From Prunus persica (lineage: Eukaryota; Streptophyta; Magnoliopsida; Rosales; Rosaceae), in assembly GCF_000346465.2 (NCBI RefSeq), contig NC_034011.1:62001-126000 (forward strand): a stretch of 64,000 nucleotides of DNA, read 5' to 3'. Below the pieces are notes generated by a model. The model saw only the letters and a list, made by a program, of their open reading frames with translations, did not search any database and was not told where the DNA came from. Shown piece by piece: positions 10,171 through 21,300 of this stretch. Position 1 is the stretch's first letter; each line of letters starts with the position of its first letter. A program made the position numbers and the translations under genes.

Positions 10171-13100
10171 TTGCTCATACACCGAAAGCCAAGGTCCAAG
10201 AGAGACATTATGACTGGAGAAAACAAACAGGATACATCTAGTGATGGCGATCGCATCACTAAGCTTAAGCAACAAGCTAAAAACTTGTCTGCATCAATCC
10301 TTAAACTCATGGAGAGTTTGAAGACTAGAAAACCTTCACGTCCATCAACTTCATATGAGCCTGATCAAAAGTTCAAGAAAAATATTGTTGAGGATAGCGA
10401 AGATGAAGACAACACACAAGCTGATCTACCGAAAAAGGAAGCTGAATCAAGTGACAACAAAAATTCTATTGATACCTTAAAATTTGATTTTAAGGTTGAT
10501 ATCCCTACATATAAAGGAGATGTTGATCCTAAAAAGCTAGATAACTGGATAGACACATTAGAAACCTATTTCACAGTTTATAAGTATTCTAATGTGCAAA
10601 AGATAAAATTTACTAGTTTGAAACTTTCAAGCCATGCCCTTACATGGTGGAAGTCCTATCGGAGACGGTATGATGTCTCATAATTGACTTGGAAGAACTT
10701 CAAGATGCTTTTGAGAAAACAATTCTATCCAGTTGGCTATGAAGATGAAAGATGGTATAAGTGGCAACACTTCAGACAAAGATTTGGGCAGCCTGTACAA
10801 GAGTATACAACAGAGTTCCACAACCAAGCTATGGTTTTGGATATCGACGTCGACGACTATGATGTTTTCATGAAGTATACTGGAGGTCTTGCTGACTATA
10901 TATGGAAAAAACTAAAATTGTTCATTGTAATACTATTGACGAAGCTACTATGAAGGCCATCGCCATGAAGGCAAAAAATAAAAGAACTGACAAAAAGGAT
11001 GGCAGATCAAAACCTGTCAACAAAACTGACTGGCAAAAAAAGCGGAAGCAGAGCAAGGAAGGTCAAACATAGAAAGTCTACTATGATCACTGTCAAACCA
11101 GTAAACATGAAAAAGACAAGTGCTAGATACTCCATCCTAAGTTGTGGCCAAAGCACGAGAAAAACAACCAAGAAAGAAATGACAGAAAAGCCACTTTAAC
11201 TGCACAACAGACATAAGAGCTTGCAGAGTTGAAGCAACCTGATATTACACTTACCCTTATGACAAGACCAGCAGATACTGAAGACACGTACAACTGTGAA
11301 ACGCTATTTCATGTGAATATTCAGGTGAAGCAAAGTATTGTACAAGCTATCATTGACCCTAGAAGTCAGAAAAACATGATTTCAAAGGCTTTAGTAAGAA
11401 AAATGGGTTTAGACAACACCACATCCTAAGTTGTACCCACTGGGATGGATTCAAAAGGACGTTGACTTACAGATCACGAAGCGATATACCTTCAAATTTG
11501 CTATTCGCAATCGATATATCGATGAGGTGACATGTGAGGTGGTTCCTTTAGAGCTTTGCCAAGTCATATTAAGCAGTCCATATTTATGGGACCGAGATGT
11601 CATTCATTATCAGAGGCTTCGTAAGTATCGACTTGTGAAGGATGAGAAGGAGTTTTACATCAACGATTGCAAGCCTCAAGCTACAGATAATTTGATGACA
11701 GTTAACGAAGCCAAGAGGTTAGTCAATTCATGTGGACGATACATTTTGTTGATGATTCAACTGCAAGATCATAGTTCTGGAGCTATGACATTGTCTACTT
11801 TGTCTTTATCTCCCATGCAATGCTCAAACATAGGGAAATTGCAAGAGAGTTCAAGGACTTATTTCAGGATGTGCTTGTTTGCCACTGAGGAGAGCTGTGG
11901 AGCATGATATCCAGTTGGTAGAAGATTCACCTTTACCAAAGTTAGGTTTGTATCGCACTTCTCTGACGGAATCTGATGAGATCAAGAAGCAAAATCAAGG
12001 ACTTCTTGAATAAAGAGTCATCAAACCTAGCTACCCACCATATGGTTCGCCAGTATTACTTGTGCCTAAGAAAGACGGAGGTTGACGTATGTGTGTAGAT
12101 TATAGGGCACTCAACAAAATAACCATTAAGAATCGATATCTATTGCAAAGGATTGATGACTTGTTAGATCAATTACATAGTGCTCGTTACTTTACAAAGT
12201 TAGATCTCAAATCCGGCTATCACCAAGTTTGCATCCATGAAGAAGACACTTGGAAGATTGCTTTCAAGACTAAGCAGGGACTCATCGATTGGTTAGTCAT
12301 GCCATTTGGGTTATGTAATGCTCCAGCTACCTTCATGTGATTGATGAATGAGGTACTCCGCCCTTTCATTGGTGACTTCATCATTGTATACTTAAATGAC
12401 ATTCTCATATTTAGTGTCACATGGGATGACCATCTTCATCATATTGCTCAAGTTTTGGAGGTTCTGCGAACAAATCAGTTACAGTTAAACTGTAAGAAGT
12501 GTGAATTTAGGAAACAACACCTTGTATACCTGGGATTCATTGTTGGTGCAAAAGAACTGAAAATTAACCTAGAGAAAGTACATGTGATTTCTCAAATTGC
12601 AGCACCCTTACATTCTCTTATAAAGGCCAATCAAAAGTTTGAATGGTCGAGAAACCATGAAGAATCTTTCCAATTGTTGAAACAAAAGATTACAGAGGCC
12701 CTAGTACTAGCATTACTGAATTTGCAAAAACCATTTAAAGTGGAAGCAGATGCATTGAACTATGCCATGGGAGAGCCATATTATTTCAAGATGGGAAACC
12801 ATTTGAAGTGGAAGCAGATGCATCGAACTATGCCATGGGAACCATATTATTTCAAGATGGGAAACCAGTTGCATACCATTCTGAGTTGTTTAGTTAACCG
12901 GTATAAAACTATTCAACTTACGACAAGGAGCTGTATGCAATGCATCAAGTAGTGAAGCATTGGAGAGCTTACTTGTTGGGAAAAGAAGTTGTAGTTCACT
13001 CAGATCATAAACCTCTTCAGTTTTTAACTACATAGTCTAAGTTATATCAAGTTTGCCATATGAAATGGATGTCTTACCTACAACAATACAATATTGTGAT

Positions 13101-14515
13101 AAAGTACAAGAAGGGAGCAACTAATAAGTTGGCAAATATGTTATCTAGACCATCTACACCAGTTAGTTCCGTATTGCTAGTGGGTATGAAAATCCAACCC
13201 ATTGTTCCTTCTGAATATGCCAAAGAGTATGACATAGATGCTTATTTCAACTCAGCCTATGCTAAGCTACAACAAGGAAGGACTAGTGAGTTCCAATTGA
13301 ATGATGGACTAATGTACAAAGGAACACAATTGTGCATTTCAGAAGATGGCAACAGATTGCAGTGGATTCGTGGGGAAGCCTTTTAACAAGTTAGGACTGT
13401 ATCTTCCATTGCCAATACCTAGCCGACCTTAGGAGAGTATCTCGATGGATTTCTTAAGTAGATTGCCTAAAACCAAGTCTGGAAATGACTACTTGTTTGT
13501 GATAGTAGATCGTTTCAGTAAGAGGGTGATTCTCATTCCATGCAAAGACCATTACTGGAGAAGGAGCTGCTAAGTTATTTTTTTCAACATGTTTGTAAGC
13601 ATTTTGGCTTACCTGCATCAATTATTTCTGACAGAGACAGTCGATTCTTAGGCCATTTCTGGAGGTCGTTATGGGGAATGATGGATACTAGATTGAAAAG
13701 AAGCACTGCATTTCATCCACAGATAGATGGGCAAACAGAGGTCGTAAACCGGACTATGGTACACTTATTGAGGGGTTACAATTCCAAGCATCCGAAGACT
13801 TAGGATGAAAGTCTCTCTTACTTACAGTTTGCTTTTAACCGAGCAATTCATGGCTCTACACTCAAATCTCCATTTGAGGTTTGTTTAGGTTATTTACCCC
13901 AGAGTCCTTTTGATTTAGTATTCACTATGAGTGACAAACCATTAAGTGGGAAAGAAGAAGAAAAACATATTTGAGCACAGAAATTTCTCAAACAAGTCAG
14001 AAAGATTCATACTGAAGTGGAGGCACAACTGAAACGTTCTCATCAATGATATAAAGCTCGCTATGATAAGCATCGTGTGCCATGTAACTTCAAAGAAGGT
14101 GATCCAGTATGATTACACCTTGGAAAGGAGCGGCTAACCAGTGAAAGTAAGAAACTAAAGCCTATATGGACTGTTCAAGATCATCAAACAAATTGGTGAT
14201 AATGCCTTTCAACTTCAATTACCACCATACATGCATATATACTCGGTCATCAATGCCGAGAATCTTAAACTTTGTGAGCCATCTCTACTTGATGATGATC
14301 CCGACAAAGACACACCCCTTCCACCAATTGATGACTTAAAAATTGAACGAGAAGATCCTTTGCAAGAAGATTGTATCTTGGAACAGAAGGTTCGTGAGAC
14401 TCGACATGGAAAGTATGAGTATTTCTGTATTGGCAGAAAAGATCAACTTCCTAGCAAGTCGAAGTGGTATATTCGAGGCAATGCAATAATAGAGTTTTCT
14501 CATCTCCCAATTTAG
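10171..14515 (+). pseudogene. Degenerate gag-pol of the gypsy element
   Basis: Gag (MTGENKQD at 10210, domain LDNWIDTLETYF, ALTWWKSY) runs into a stop at 10681 and continues to about 10950. The protease is altered (IIDPRSQKN at 11361 where a D[TS]G-type triad is expected). RT pieces at 12089-12420 show [27 protein letters not shown] and [12 protein letters not shown]; the catalytic YxDD box reads YLND, so one metal-binding Asp is lost. RNase H has FKVEADA and a duplicated ~60-bp block near 12750-12850. Integrase shows IISDRDSRFLGHFW and AFHPQIDGQTEVVNR. The tail (ILEQKVRETRHGKYEYF) resembles a chromodomain, which would make it a chromovirus, but that is tentative. Stops at 10681, 11427, 12338, 12950 and others confirm it is dead. 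Confidence 0.88.
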
Positions 14516-14540
14516 CTTGACCAGAAGCTCAGGCATCTTA

Positions 14541-14553
14541 AATAAGGGAGCCA
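14541..14553 (+). other. Polypurine tract before the 3' LTR
   Basis: AATAAGGGAGCCA immediately precedes the 3' LTR start. The purine run AAGGGAG is short but correctly placed for plus-strand priming. Confidence 0.6.
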
Positions 14554-14863
14554 TGATCTAGGAGGATCTACCAACAAAGATAAACGTAATATAATATAAT
14601 TATATTTTTAATTATATTATATTATATTATATTATTAAATTATTTAAAATCATAAAAACTAATAGTTCATAACGAATTGTTATAAACCATAAAAAGTTAA
14701 TGGTTTTAAATGGGTGAAATGAATCAAGCAATTCTGAAAGCAGAACTTAAAGTAGTTCCTTGGTTTCTTTCTTCTGTTTCTCTAATTGTCTTAAAATTCC
14801 TCTCATTCCATTTTTCCTATAAACTAGGAATTCATAGTTCTATCGACTAGAAGTTTTGGATCA
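14554..14863 (+). repeat. 3' LTR (310 bp), with internal deletion
   Basis: It matches the 5' LTR at both ends but lacks the equivalent of about 9825-9925. The deletion joins at the trinucleotide TGA that occurs at both borders in the intact copy (9824-9826 and 9925-9927), so a short-homology deletion is likely. The lost segment contains the TATAAATA box. Confidence 0.9.
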
Positions 14864-15074
14864 GACATAGGTCGCATGGCTCGTAAGCCGGCAACAACCT
14901 CAATTAGCCTAGCAGGGCCCAAGGAACGTCAATTGAGGAGTTATATGAAATTATCTCAAAACCTTATTACTATGATTTCTAACATTATGTGAATAAATAA
15001 TAAAACTCAATGGCTTGTGTGAAAACATGATAAATATCAAGAGGTGTCTTTGTAATTAACCACGAGTGTAAATT

Positions 15075-15206
15075 TGTCATTTTGATAATGTTTTATGATG
15101 TCAACCATTTTTGGATGAAGTTTTAACAAAAATGATTTTATGTCATTTTGATAATGTTTTATGATGTCAACCATTTTTGGATGCAGTTTTAACAAAAATG
15201 ATTTTA
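15075..15206. repeat. Perfect-length tandem duplication, 66-bp unit, two copies
   Basis: Copy one is 15075-15140 and copy two 15141-15206; both begin TGTCATTTTGATAATG and end AAAAATGATTTTA, with a single A/C difference (GATGAAG versus GATGCAG). A second, shorter direct repeat follows at 15246-15320 (ATTTATAAAGGGTG, twice). Confidence 0.9.
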
Positions 15207-15461
15207 TGAGACAATTTGAAAATAGGTATCAGTATAAATAAGTCATTTATAAAGGGTGAAAAATGTAAATAGCGATCCTATTTATAAAGGGTGGAAAATG
15301 TAAATAGTGATAAATATTTAAATTGGTGGAGAACTTCACGTATTGTTTCTTTCGATGTGGGACACATGCGAAGGCAAAATACATTATTAGGCACTCACTT
15401 GGATCCTCTTCAATAACATTTTTTAGAAAGGGATTCTACTACATTATTAGAAAGCAAAACA

Positions 15462-15772
15462 TCACTTTTGGTTCCTATATTTTTTGGAATTTTCACTTTG
15501 GTCCCTATAGTTTCAATTATAACACTTTGACCCATATAGTTTGATATCCTTGCAAGTCAAGAACAAGTCCAAATTTCCATCCATTTTTGTGAATGAATAA
15601 GAACGTGTCACTGATGTCGACGGGTATTTTGGAAAGAATTTTATACGGTTTTGGACAAAATAAGCAATGTGTCCTAAAATTGTGAGGATATCAAACTACA
15701 GGAGTCAAATTGCCAAAATTGAAACTATAAGAACCAAAGTGGAAAACTAGAACAAGGGTCGAATTTCCAAAA
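15462..15772. mobile_element. Fold-back MITE, ~310 bp
   Basis: The first ~85 bases (GGTTCCTATATTT, CACTTTGGTCCCTATAG, TTTGATATCC) are complementary to the last ~85 (GGATATCAAACTAC, GAAACTATAAGAACC). No transposase is present. I could not identify a clean target duplication, so the superfamily is left open. Confidence 0.6.
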
Positions 15773-15839
15773 TTCAATGATGTTTATAATGCACCATTAA
15801 ACTATAAAACCTTTAACGGTCACATGCATCCTCTAAAGG

Positions 15840-16035
15840 TAATAGCATCTATGACATCTACCCCGATGAGGACATTTTTAATGACGTGTTAATCCGAGTG
15901 TTGTGGTATGTGTGTCATAAACTATATTCAATGACGCTCATATAAAACGCATCATGGATGATATAATTTAATTACGTGTATTTTAGACTCATCATTAAAA
16001 TTGTGTCATTAAAAAGGCATGTGTTTGTTGTAGTG
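15840..16035 (-). mobile_element. CACTA-type element remnant (one terminus)
   Basis: On the minus strand the segment starts CACTACAACAAAC at 16035, the classic terminal sequence of plant CACTA (En/Spm) elements, and continues with subterminal repeats of the ATGACAC/ATGACG type. The other terminus was not found, so this is a truncated or very diverged non-autonomous copy. Confidence 0.5.
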
Positions 16036-16560
16036 ACGGACCTTAAATGACTTTTTGCGAAATTAAAAACCTAAATTTTACACATTGTAAATATTAATGA
16101 AGGAACCTAGATTTGTTCTCCACTATTTGATTTATCCCGTATTCATGTAGCCTGTTTTGAGATTTTTTTTTTTCAATCATTCGAAAAGTATTTAGATAAA
16201 ATAAATGGTCCATTTTAATCTCTTGAGTCTTAACAGAGAAGAAAGCATTCTAATGTGGTTTTGTGGTACAGCAAAAAATAAAAAGAATCTAATGTGGGCT
16301 CATCACGAAACTTACGCCTTGGGGTTCAATACTTTGATCAAAGTCGACAATTTTATTTTCCATATTCATATACATTAATTCTAAAGTAAAGTCGATCAAA
16401 AATCAAATTCCCAACAGATCGGGACATCGACCGAAATTAAAAGATTGAATTTGAAGCAATGATAGAGGGAGGAGGAAAGAAAAATAGAAAAATGAATGGA
16501 AATAGGTGGCAGCGTGGAGTGAAGAATTAACTATATATAAAAATAAATATTGTATTTTAA

Positions 16561-17478
16561 TTAACTCTTTGGAGCAAGCTTGGATTTGATCTTGTCAATC
16601 TCCTTGGTACCAAGCTGGAAGGCTTTGGTCAAGACCTCGTCAGGAACAGGAGGTGTTGCCGTGAACAATGCTGCAGGGATGGATTGAGTACCAGGCAATT
16701 GGCTGTTGAAGGCAGCAATTACAGCAGCGGCCTTGTCCCCGTTGTTCTTCTGGAAGTGAACCAGACCCCTAGGAAACACAAAGATCTCGCCTTTGTTGAT
16801 GGTCTTGGAAACCAGCTTGTTGGCTGTGGTGATGAATCCCACATCCAATTCGCCGACCAGCACAAATACTATCTCAGTGGCACGCTGATGGGTGTGAGGT
16901 GGGTTAAGTCCACCAGGTGCATAGTCGATGCGCGACAGGGACACGCCCAGTGTGTTGAGGCCTGGAACCTTTTCCACATTAGCTGCAGTTACGATAGAGC
17001 CCACTGAGTTGTTGATCAGCCCTGGCTTCGCAAGGCCGTCGAAGAAGAAATCAGCTGCCGTCACATTTGCATCATCCTTGCATGCAAACCCGTTCACTTT
17101 TACCCCCCCTACGTACGTACAATCATGCATGCATAATATATAATTACATTAATTACATCCATCATCAATCAACACAACATTAATATATATATATATAGAG
17201 CCTATAGGGTTATATATATGTTTCAGTCCTGTCACTTGTGATTGTGTGTGTGTACGTACGCCGGCCGTAGCAAATAATTACGAATATATCCGAAGGATAT
17301 TAATTATAGCTAGTGTATACATAGAATAGAATAGAGTATGTACAGTACGATTCATACCTGAAGAAGATGGTAGAGCCACGCAGACATCTTGAAGCAAGTC
17401 CGGGTCCGATGCAAGTGCACCGGAGAACGCAGCAGTGAATGTGAAGATGGCTAGATATGCAACAAAGTTGGCAGCCAT
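16561..17478 (-). CDS. Germin-like protein, secreted cupin
   Basis: Two exons (17358-17478 and 16561-17108) give 222 residues, the usual size. The N-terminus is a signal peptide with a predicted cut after Ala23 (SGALA-S). Cys33 and Cys50 form the conserved germin disulfide pair. The cupin motifs are intact: box 1 LNPPHTHQRATEIVFVLVGE supplies two His and the Glu for metal binding, and box 2 GEIFVFPRGLVHFQKNNG supplies the third His. An N-glycosylation site (NVT) follows Cys50. Such proteins are apoplastic hexamers holding manganese; some are oxalate oxidases or superoxide dismutases, but activity cannot be read from sequence. The single intron near the start is typical. A run of seven G spans the acceptor border, and the frame requires six of them in exon 2. 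Confidence 0.93.
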
Positions 17479-18355
17479 TGCTTAATTGATCCAAGAACAC
17501 GATGATAAATATCACATGTGAAACAAATTCATTAAAGTATATATATATATATACATATAGCCTCATGCTAAATATATTATATAATGGAGGAAGAGAGCGA
17601 AGGATTATTCCAAGTTTGGTTGATCTGGTAGAAATTAAGATGAGGGCGATTGCTGTACAACTTAAGCAAAAACGACATATGAAAGGTTTTTAACTTAAAT
17701 ACAAAGAAAGCCATTTGAAATCCAGCAAATGAGGAGCCATGATAGGAAAGCTATGTTGGGTGAGAGATTGCAACGTGATAGGAAAGCTAGCAAGGCAGAG
17801 TAGGTTTAGTCTGGTATAGAAGAGACTTCAAATCTGAAAGAGAGAATGTTTCACCAAATCTGAAAGAGCTTCCAGTCCAAGTGGGGAGGGAGGCGGACTC
17901 GGAATTGAGAGGGATGGCTCTCCTACCATGCCACTCTTGCTCTCACTCGATTTCGTGTTTGTTTATTCTCCAAGTTTCTAACTTTATTTTTATTACTTTA
18001 TATTATTTATTCACTTTACAACTTAGAATCTCACTTGATATTTAGAATTTCCAGGATGACATCGCACGCATGGGTGTGGAGGTGACTAGACAAATTAACC
18101 TCTTCCTAAGAAAACAATAAACATATTTCCTGATGCAACCAAAAGACTTTCGCAGCAGGATAATTCATTCGGACTTCAGCACACCAATATTTAACAGAGA
18201 TGAAAGAAGAAAAGAAAGAAAAGCTTCTATAACAAATACATCAAGACTCTGATTCTTTCCAAAATGACTTAATACTTTGCCCAAAAAATTGTTACAATGT
18301 TGAGCAATATACAAATGTTTGAAATGGTAACTAAAAAATTGCCAGAGTGAGATAC
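17479..18355. other. Intergenic DNA between the germin-like gene and the PP2C gene
   Basis: This is the germin-like promoter side (17479 to about 17900) and the 3' flank of the PP2C gene (about 18100-18355). I see no further gene or clear repeat. Confidence 0.5.
17536..17560 (-). promoter_or_regulatory. Candidate TATA region of the germin-like gene
   Basis: An uninterrupted TA repeat (TATATATATATATA) sits ~60-80 bases upstream of the start codon on the coding strand. With a start site ~30 bases downstream this would leave a short leader. TA repeats are common here, so this is only suggestive. Confidence 0.35.
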
Positions 18356-21300
18356 TTATCCAGATGATCTCCAAATTCTTCCCTCCAGTGAAACTACCAT
18401 AACAGAAACATCATCATGGTATTTCCGCCGATCTCCTTGAGGAATATCAAGCAATTCATAAAAATCCATTCCTGCAACGATCAACAGGAAGCTATAATAA
18501 ATATAATTATGTACAATACTAACATAATTCTTCCATAATTAGGCAAATCAAAAGCAAATTAACCAAGCAAAAAATGTGCACAAAAATTTAAGATAGCTTC
18601 AAGCCTAACACGTGGACAACACATTTTGGGTGACGTGGAACACGTGTGGCAGTTGGGCTTTCACACATGAGCAACCCGCTCTGATTACATGAAGGAAGTT
18701 GAGGTTCCACCCCAAAACCAATTGGCAATGGAGAGAATAGACCAACACCTTATAAGCCCTTGCAAGGTTTTCTAACTTTTCAATGTGGGACATTTTCACC
18801 TCCACGTTCTCACAGCAGCAGCCATAAAGCATTTTGAGTTGCACTACGTCTGACCTTACCCAAAAAACTGTAACTATGTCACTGCAGCAGCCAAGTAGCC
18901 AACCACCATATGCGGCAAGAAGGCAAGGACGCAGTTACAAATGAACGTATTTCCTAGCAATCCATGTGCCACGAGCATTACATATCATCTTGCTCTCTAG
19001 TTTTTTTTTCTTTCTGTTTTTCTGTTCATATCTTCTTTGGGATAAGAGTCATCCCATGTAATTTTCCATTGAGACCCTACCAAATCAGTGACAATAAATT
19101 TAAAGGACTAACCATTCTTTTTCGCAGCACGGAAGAGAAGCTCTGCAATGAGATATTGTGCAGGATCACCTTCCGGGACATTTTCCATGAACCATGTGAC
19201 ATGGGCAACCACCTCTTCATTGCTGAAGTATTGGTAGAGTCCATCAGAGGACAGTACCAAAAATCTGTCACTTGACGAAAGTCGATGGTGAAGAACAAAA
19301 GGAATGCAGCTAACGTAAGGTGCAATTCCCACATAATCAACTCGAAACATCTCTAGCAGAGCTTCATTACATGTTGGCTGCAACCAACATACGTTATAGA
19401 CAAGGATTTAATCAGTCACACCTAAGCATTCATATCAATATAATATATAATTTGCATACACTTCTTTCAACAAGTTTAAGGTAGATAAAGCAATAATTCA
19501 AGCAATGCTGAGTGCCCTAGGAAATGCATGGAAGGAATTATCTCTTAAGGTCCAGTGTAAACCTATCATAGGGTAAAAGGCAATCACATAGGCAATGCAC
19601 AAAATGGGGCTCATTACAAACGTAGACAATATTGGGTCTAATTTTAAGAACCCCTTGAGCAGAATGCATACATTTCAATTTTCCTTCTGAATTCTGAATT
19701 TGTTTTGGAGACTAGCAGATATTTTGCACTTGCACTTCTATAATATATTATATAAGCATATATAGGGAGAGCTCACAAGAATGAATTTTGAGGATGTTGC
19801 AATTAATATTGTAAAAGGAAAAACATGGAAAAGAGGCATTGCTGGTCCTGCAAGGTGAGGCATAAGCCTCTCAAGCATAAGTTATTTTAATTAAAATGTA
19901 TATAATAATCAGTAAGTTTTAGTTCCCATTCCAGCATCACAATTAATGTCCATACATAAAATATTTAATTAGACATACAATATTCAAGCTCATCTAGACT
20001 GAGGGATGCAGGAGGCTTAAACTGGAGATAGGAATTTGGAAGGCTGGTTCAGGTCTTTTGGGAAGCATTTAAGCTTCCGCAAGTCTGATTTGGGGCTAAG
20101 TCCTATTGGGTGGGGATTAAAAGGGTTTAAAGGACAAACGACATCCCTTTTGTCCAAGACCCAACCTTCATGAACAAAATGATATCATCTTGATTCAAGT
20201 AAATGAGCCTTTAGCGAAACACATTGTTTCATTAAAAGCATCCCAGGACATATACTCAGAACGGCAACCTCAGGCCACCTCAGTTGCAGATTGTGTGCAC
20301 CTCGCACTGCCTAGCCTCCATCATGTACGCCAAACATTTCTAAACAAGCTGTGCTTTGAGGCGACTGGATGACGCCTCTCCATGACGTGTGCACTGAGGC
20401 ACGCCTCAAAAACGCTTTTCACAACACTGGTTACAATAGCATGTCAATAAGGGACAGCTCCCCAAGGACAAGGACGTTCTCTTTCTACTTCTTTTTCAGT
20501 AATTTTTTTTTTCTTGGAAAAAAGGGGAAATTTCTCCAAAATTGGTGGAGATTTTGCTTGAAATTTGAACAATTTCGGGAAATTTATATTTTACACGCGA
20601 ATGATGGTCAAAATAGCTCATGTCTGCAATTTCTCCGAAAGTTTTTAAAGTTGCTAGAAATTTTTTATCTTCAGCAAAATAATAGGGGTTCTTCCGTTCA
20701 TTTTGAAAAGCCAAAAATTTCACCAAGTTTCTAGATTCTTCACTCCTTTTTTACAGAAATTGATTTGAGCACACTATTTTATTTTACTTGCAATTGCAAT
20801 AAACTAATACCCATTCCAAGTAAGTAAACACGCCATAAATGCATTTCCATTATTGTTAAGGGATGTTCTATTTACTTCTCCTAGTTCATGCCATAAAATC
20901 TGCATGCAAACATTCTATATTGGTCCAACAGTTATGCCTCCAATACATGAAATGATTTCAGCAACTACCACTGGAAACAAAAAGAAAATTATGTCTAAGA
21001 GTCTTAGCACATTGAAGGATGATAAAACCTTTATCATGAAAGGAATAAATAAATAAAATAACGGTCAATCATATAATATAATATATAGGGAAAAAAATTG
21101 TCTTTATCTATTTTCTTCATAGTCACTTCTACTTATCAATTCTTTGTTATTACAATGTAACTTCATCCACCAGAAAACAGCAACTATTTAATAGATTTTG
21201 GGACAAAACTTTCCATGAGAGAGACAAGGTGTGCTCTGTGTGTGTGTGTGTTCACTTGCATGGATATGTACCACAGAAATAAAGAATTTGATTAGAATAA

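Larger units (their letters stand above)
9678..14863 (+). mobile_element. Ty3/gypsy-type LTR retrotransposon, complete but decayed
   Basis: The borders are clear: LTRs starting TGATCTAGGAGGATCT and ending GAAGTTTTGGATCA, flanked on both sides by the 5-bp target duplication GACAT (9673-9677 and 14864-14868). A primer binding site follows the 5' LTR and a purine-rich tract precedes the 3' LTR. The internal order gag, protease, RT, RNase H, integrase identifies the gypsy superfamily. Coding is interrupted many times, so the copy is inactive. The LTRs differ in length (397 versus 310 bp), mainly through one deletion in the 3' LTR. Confidence 0.93.
14869..16560. other. Intergenic DNA between the LTR element and the germin-like gene
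   Basis: It holds no recognisable gene. Apart from the tandem repeat, the MITE and the CACTA end listed separately, the sequence is AT-rich and unremarkable; the last part (16200-16560) would be the 3' flank of the germin-like gene. Confidence 0.6.

Noticed and set aside
20369..20734. 121-codon frame in PP2C intron 2
   Set aside because: Low-complexity Phe-rich translation of AT-rich intron, with a similar spurious frame on the opposite strand.
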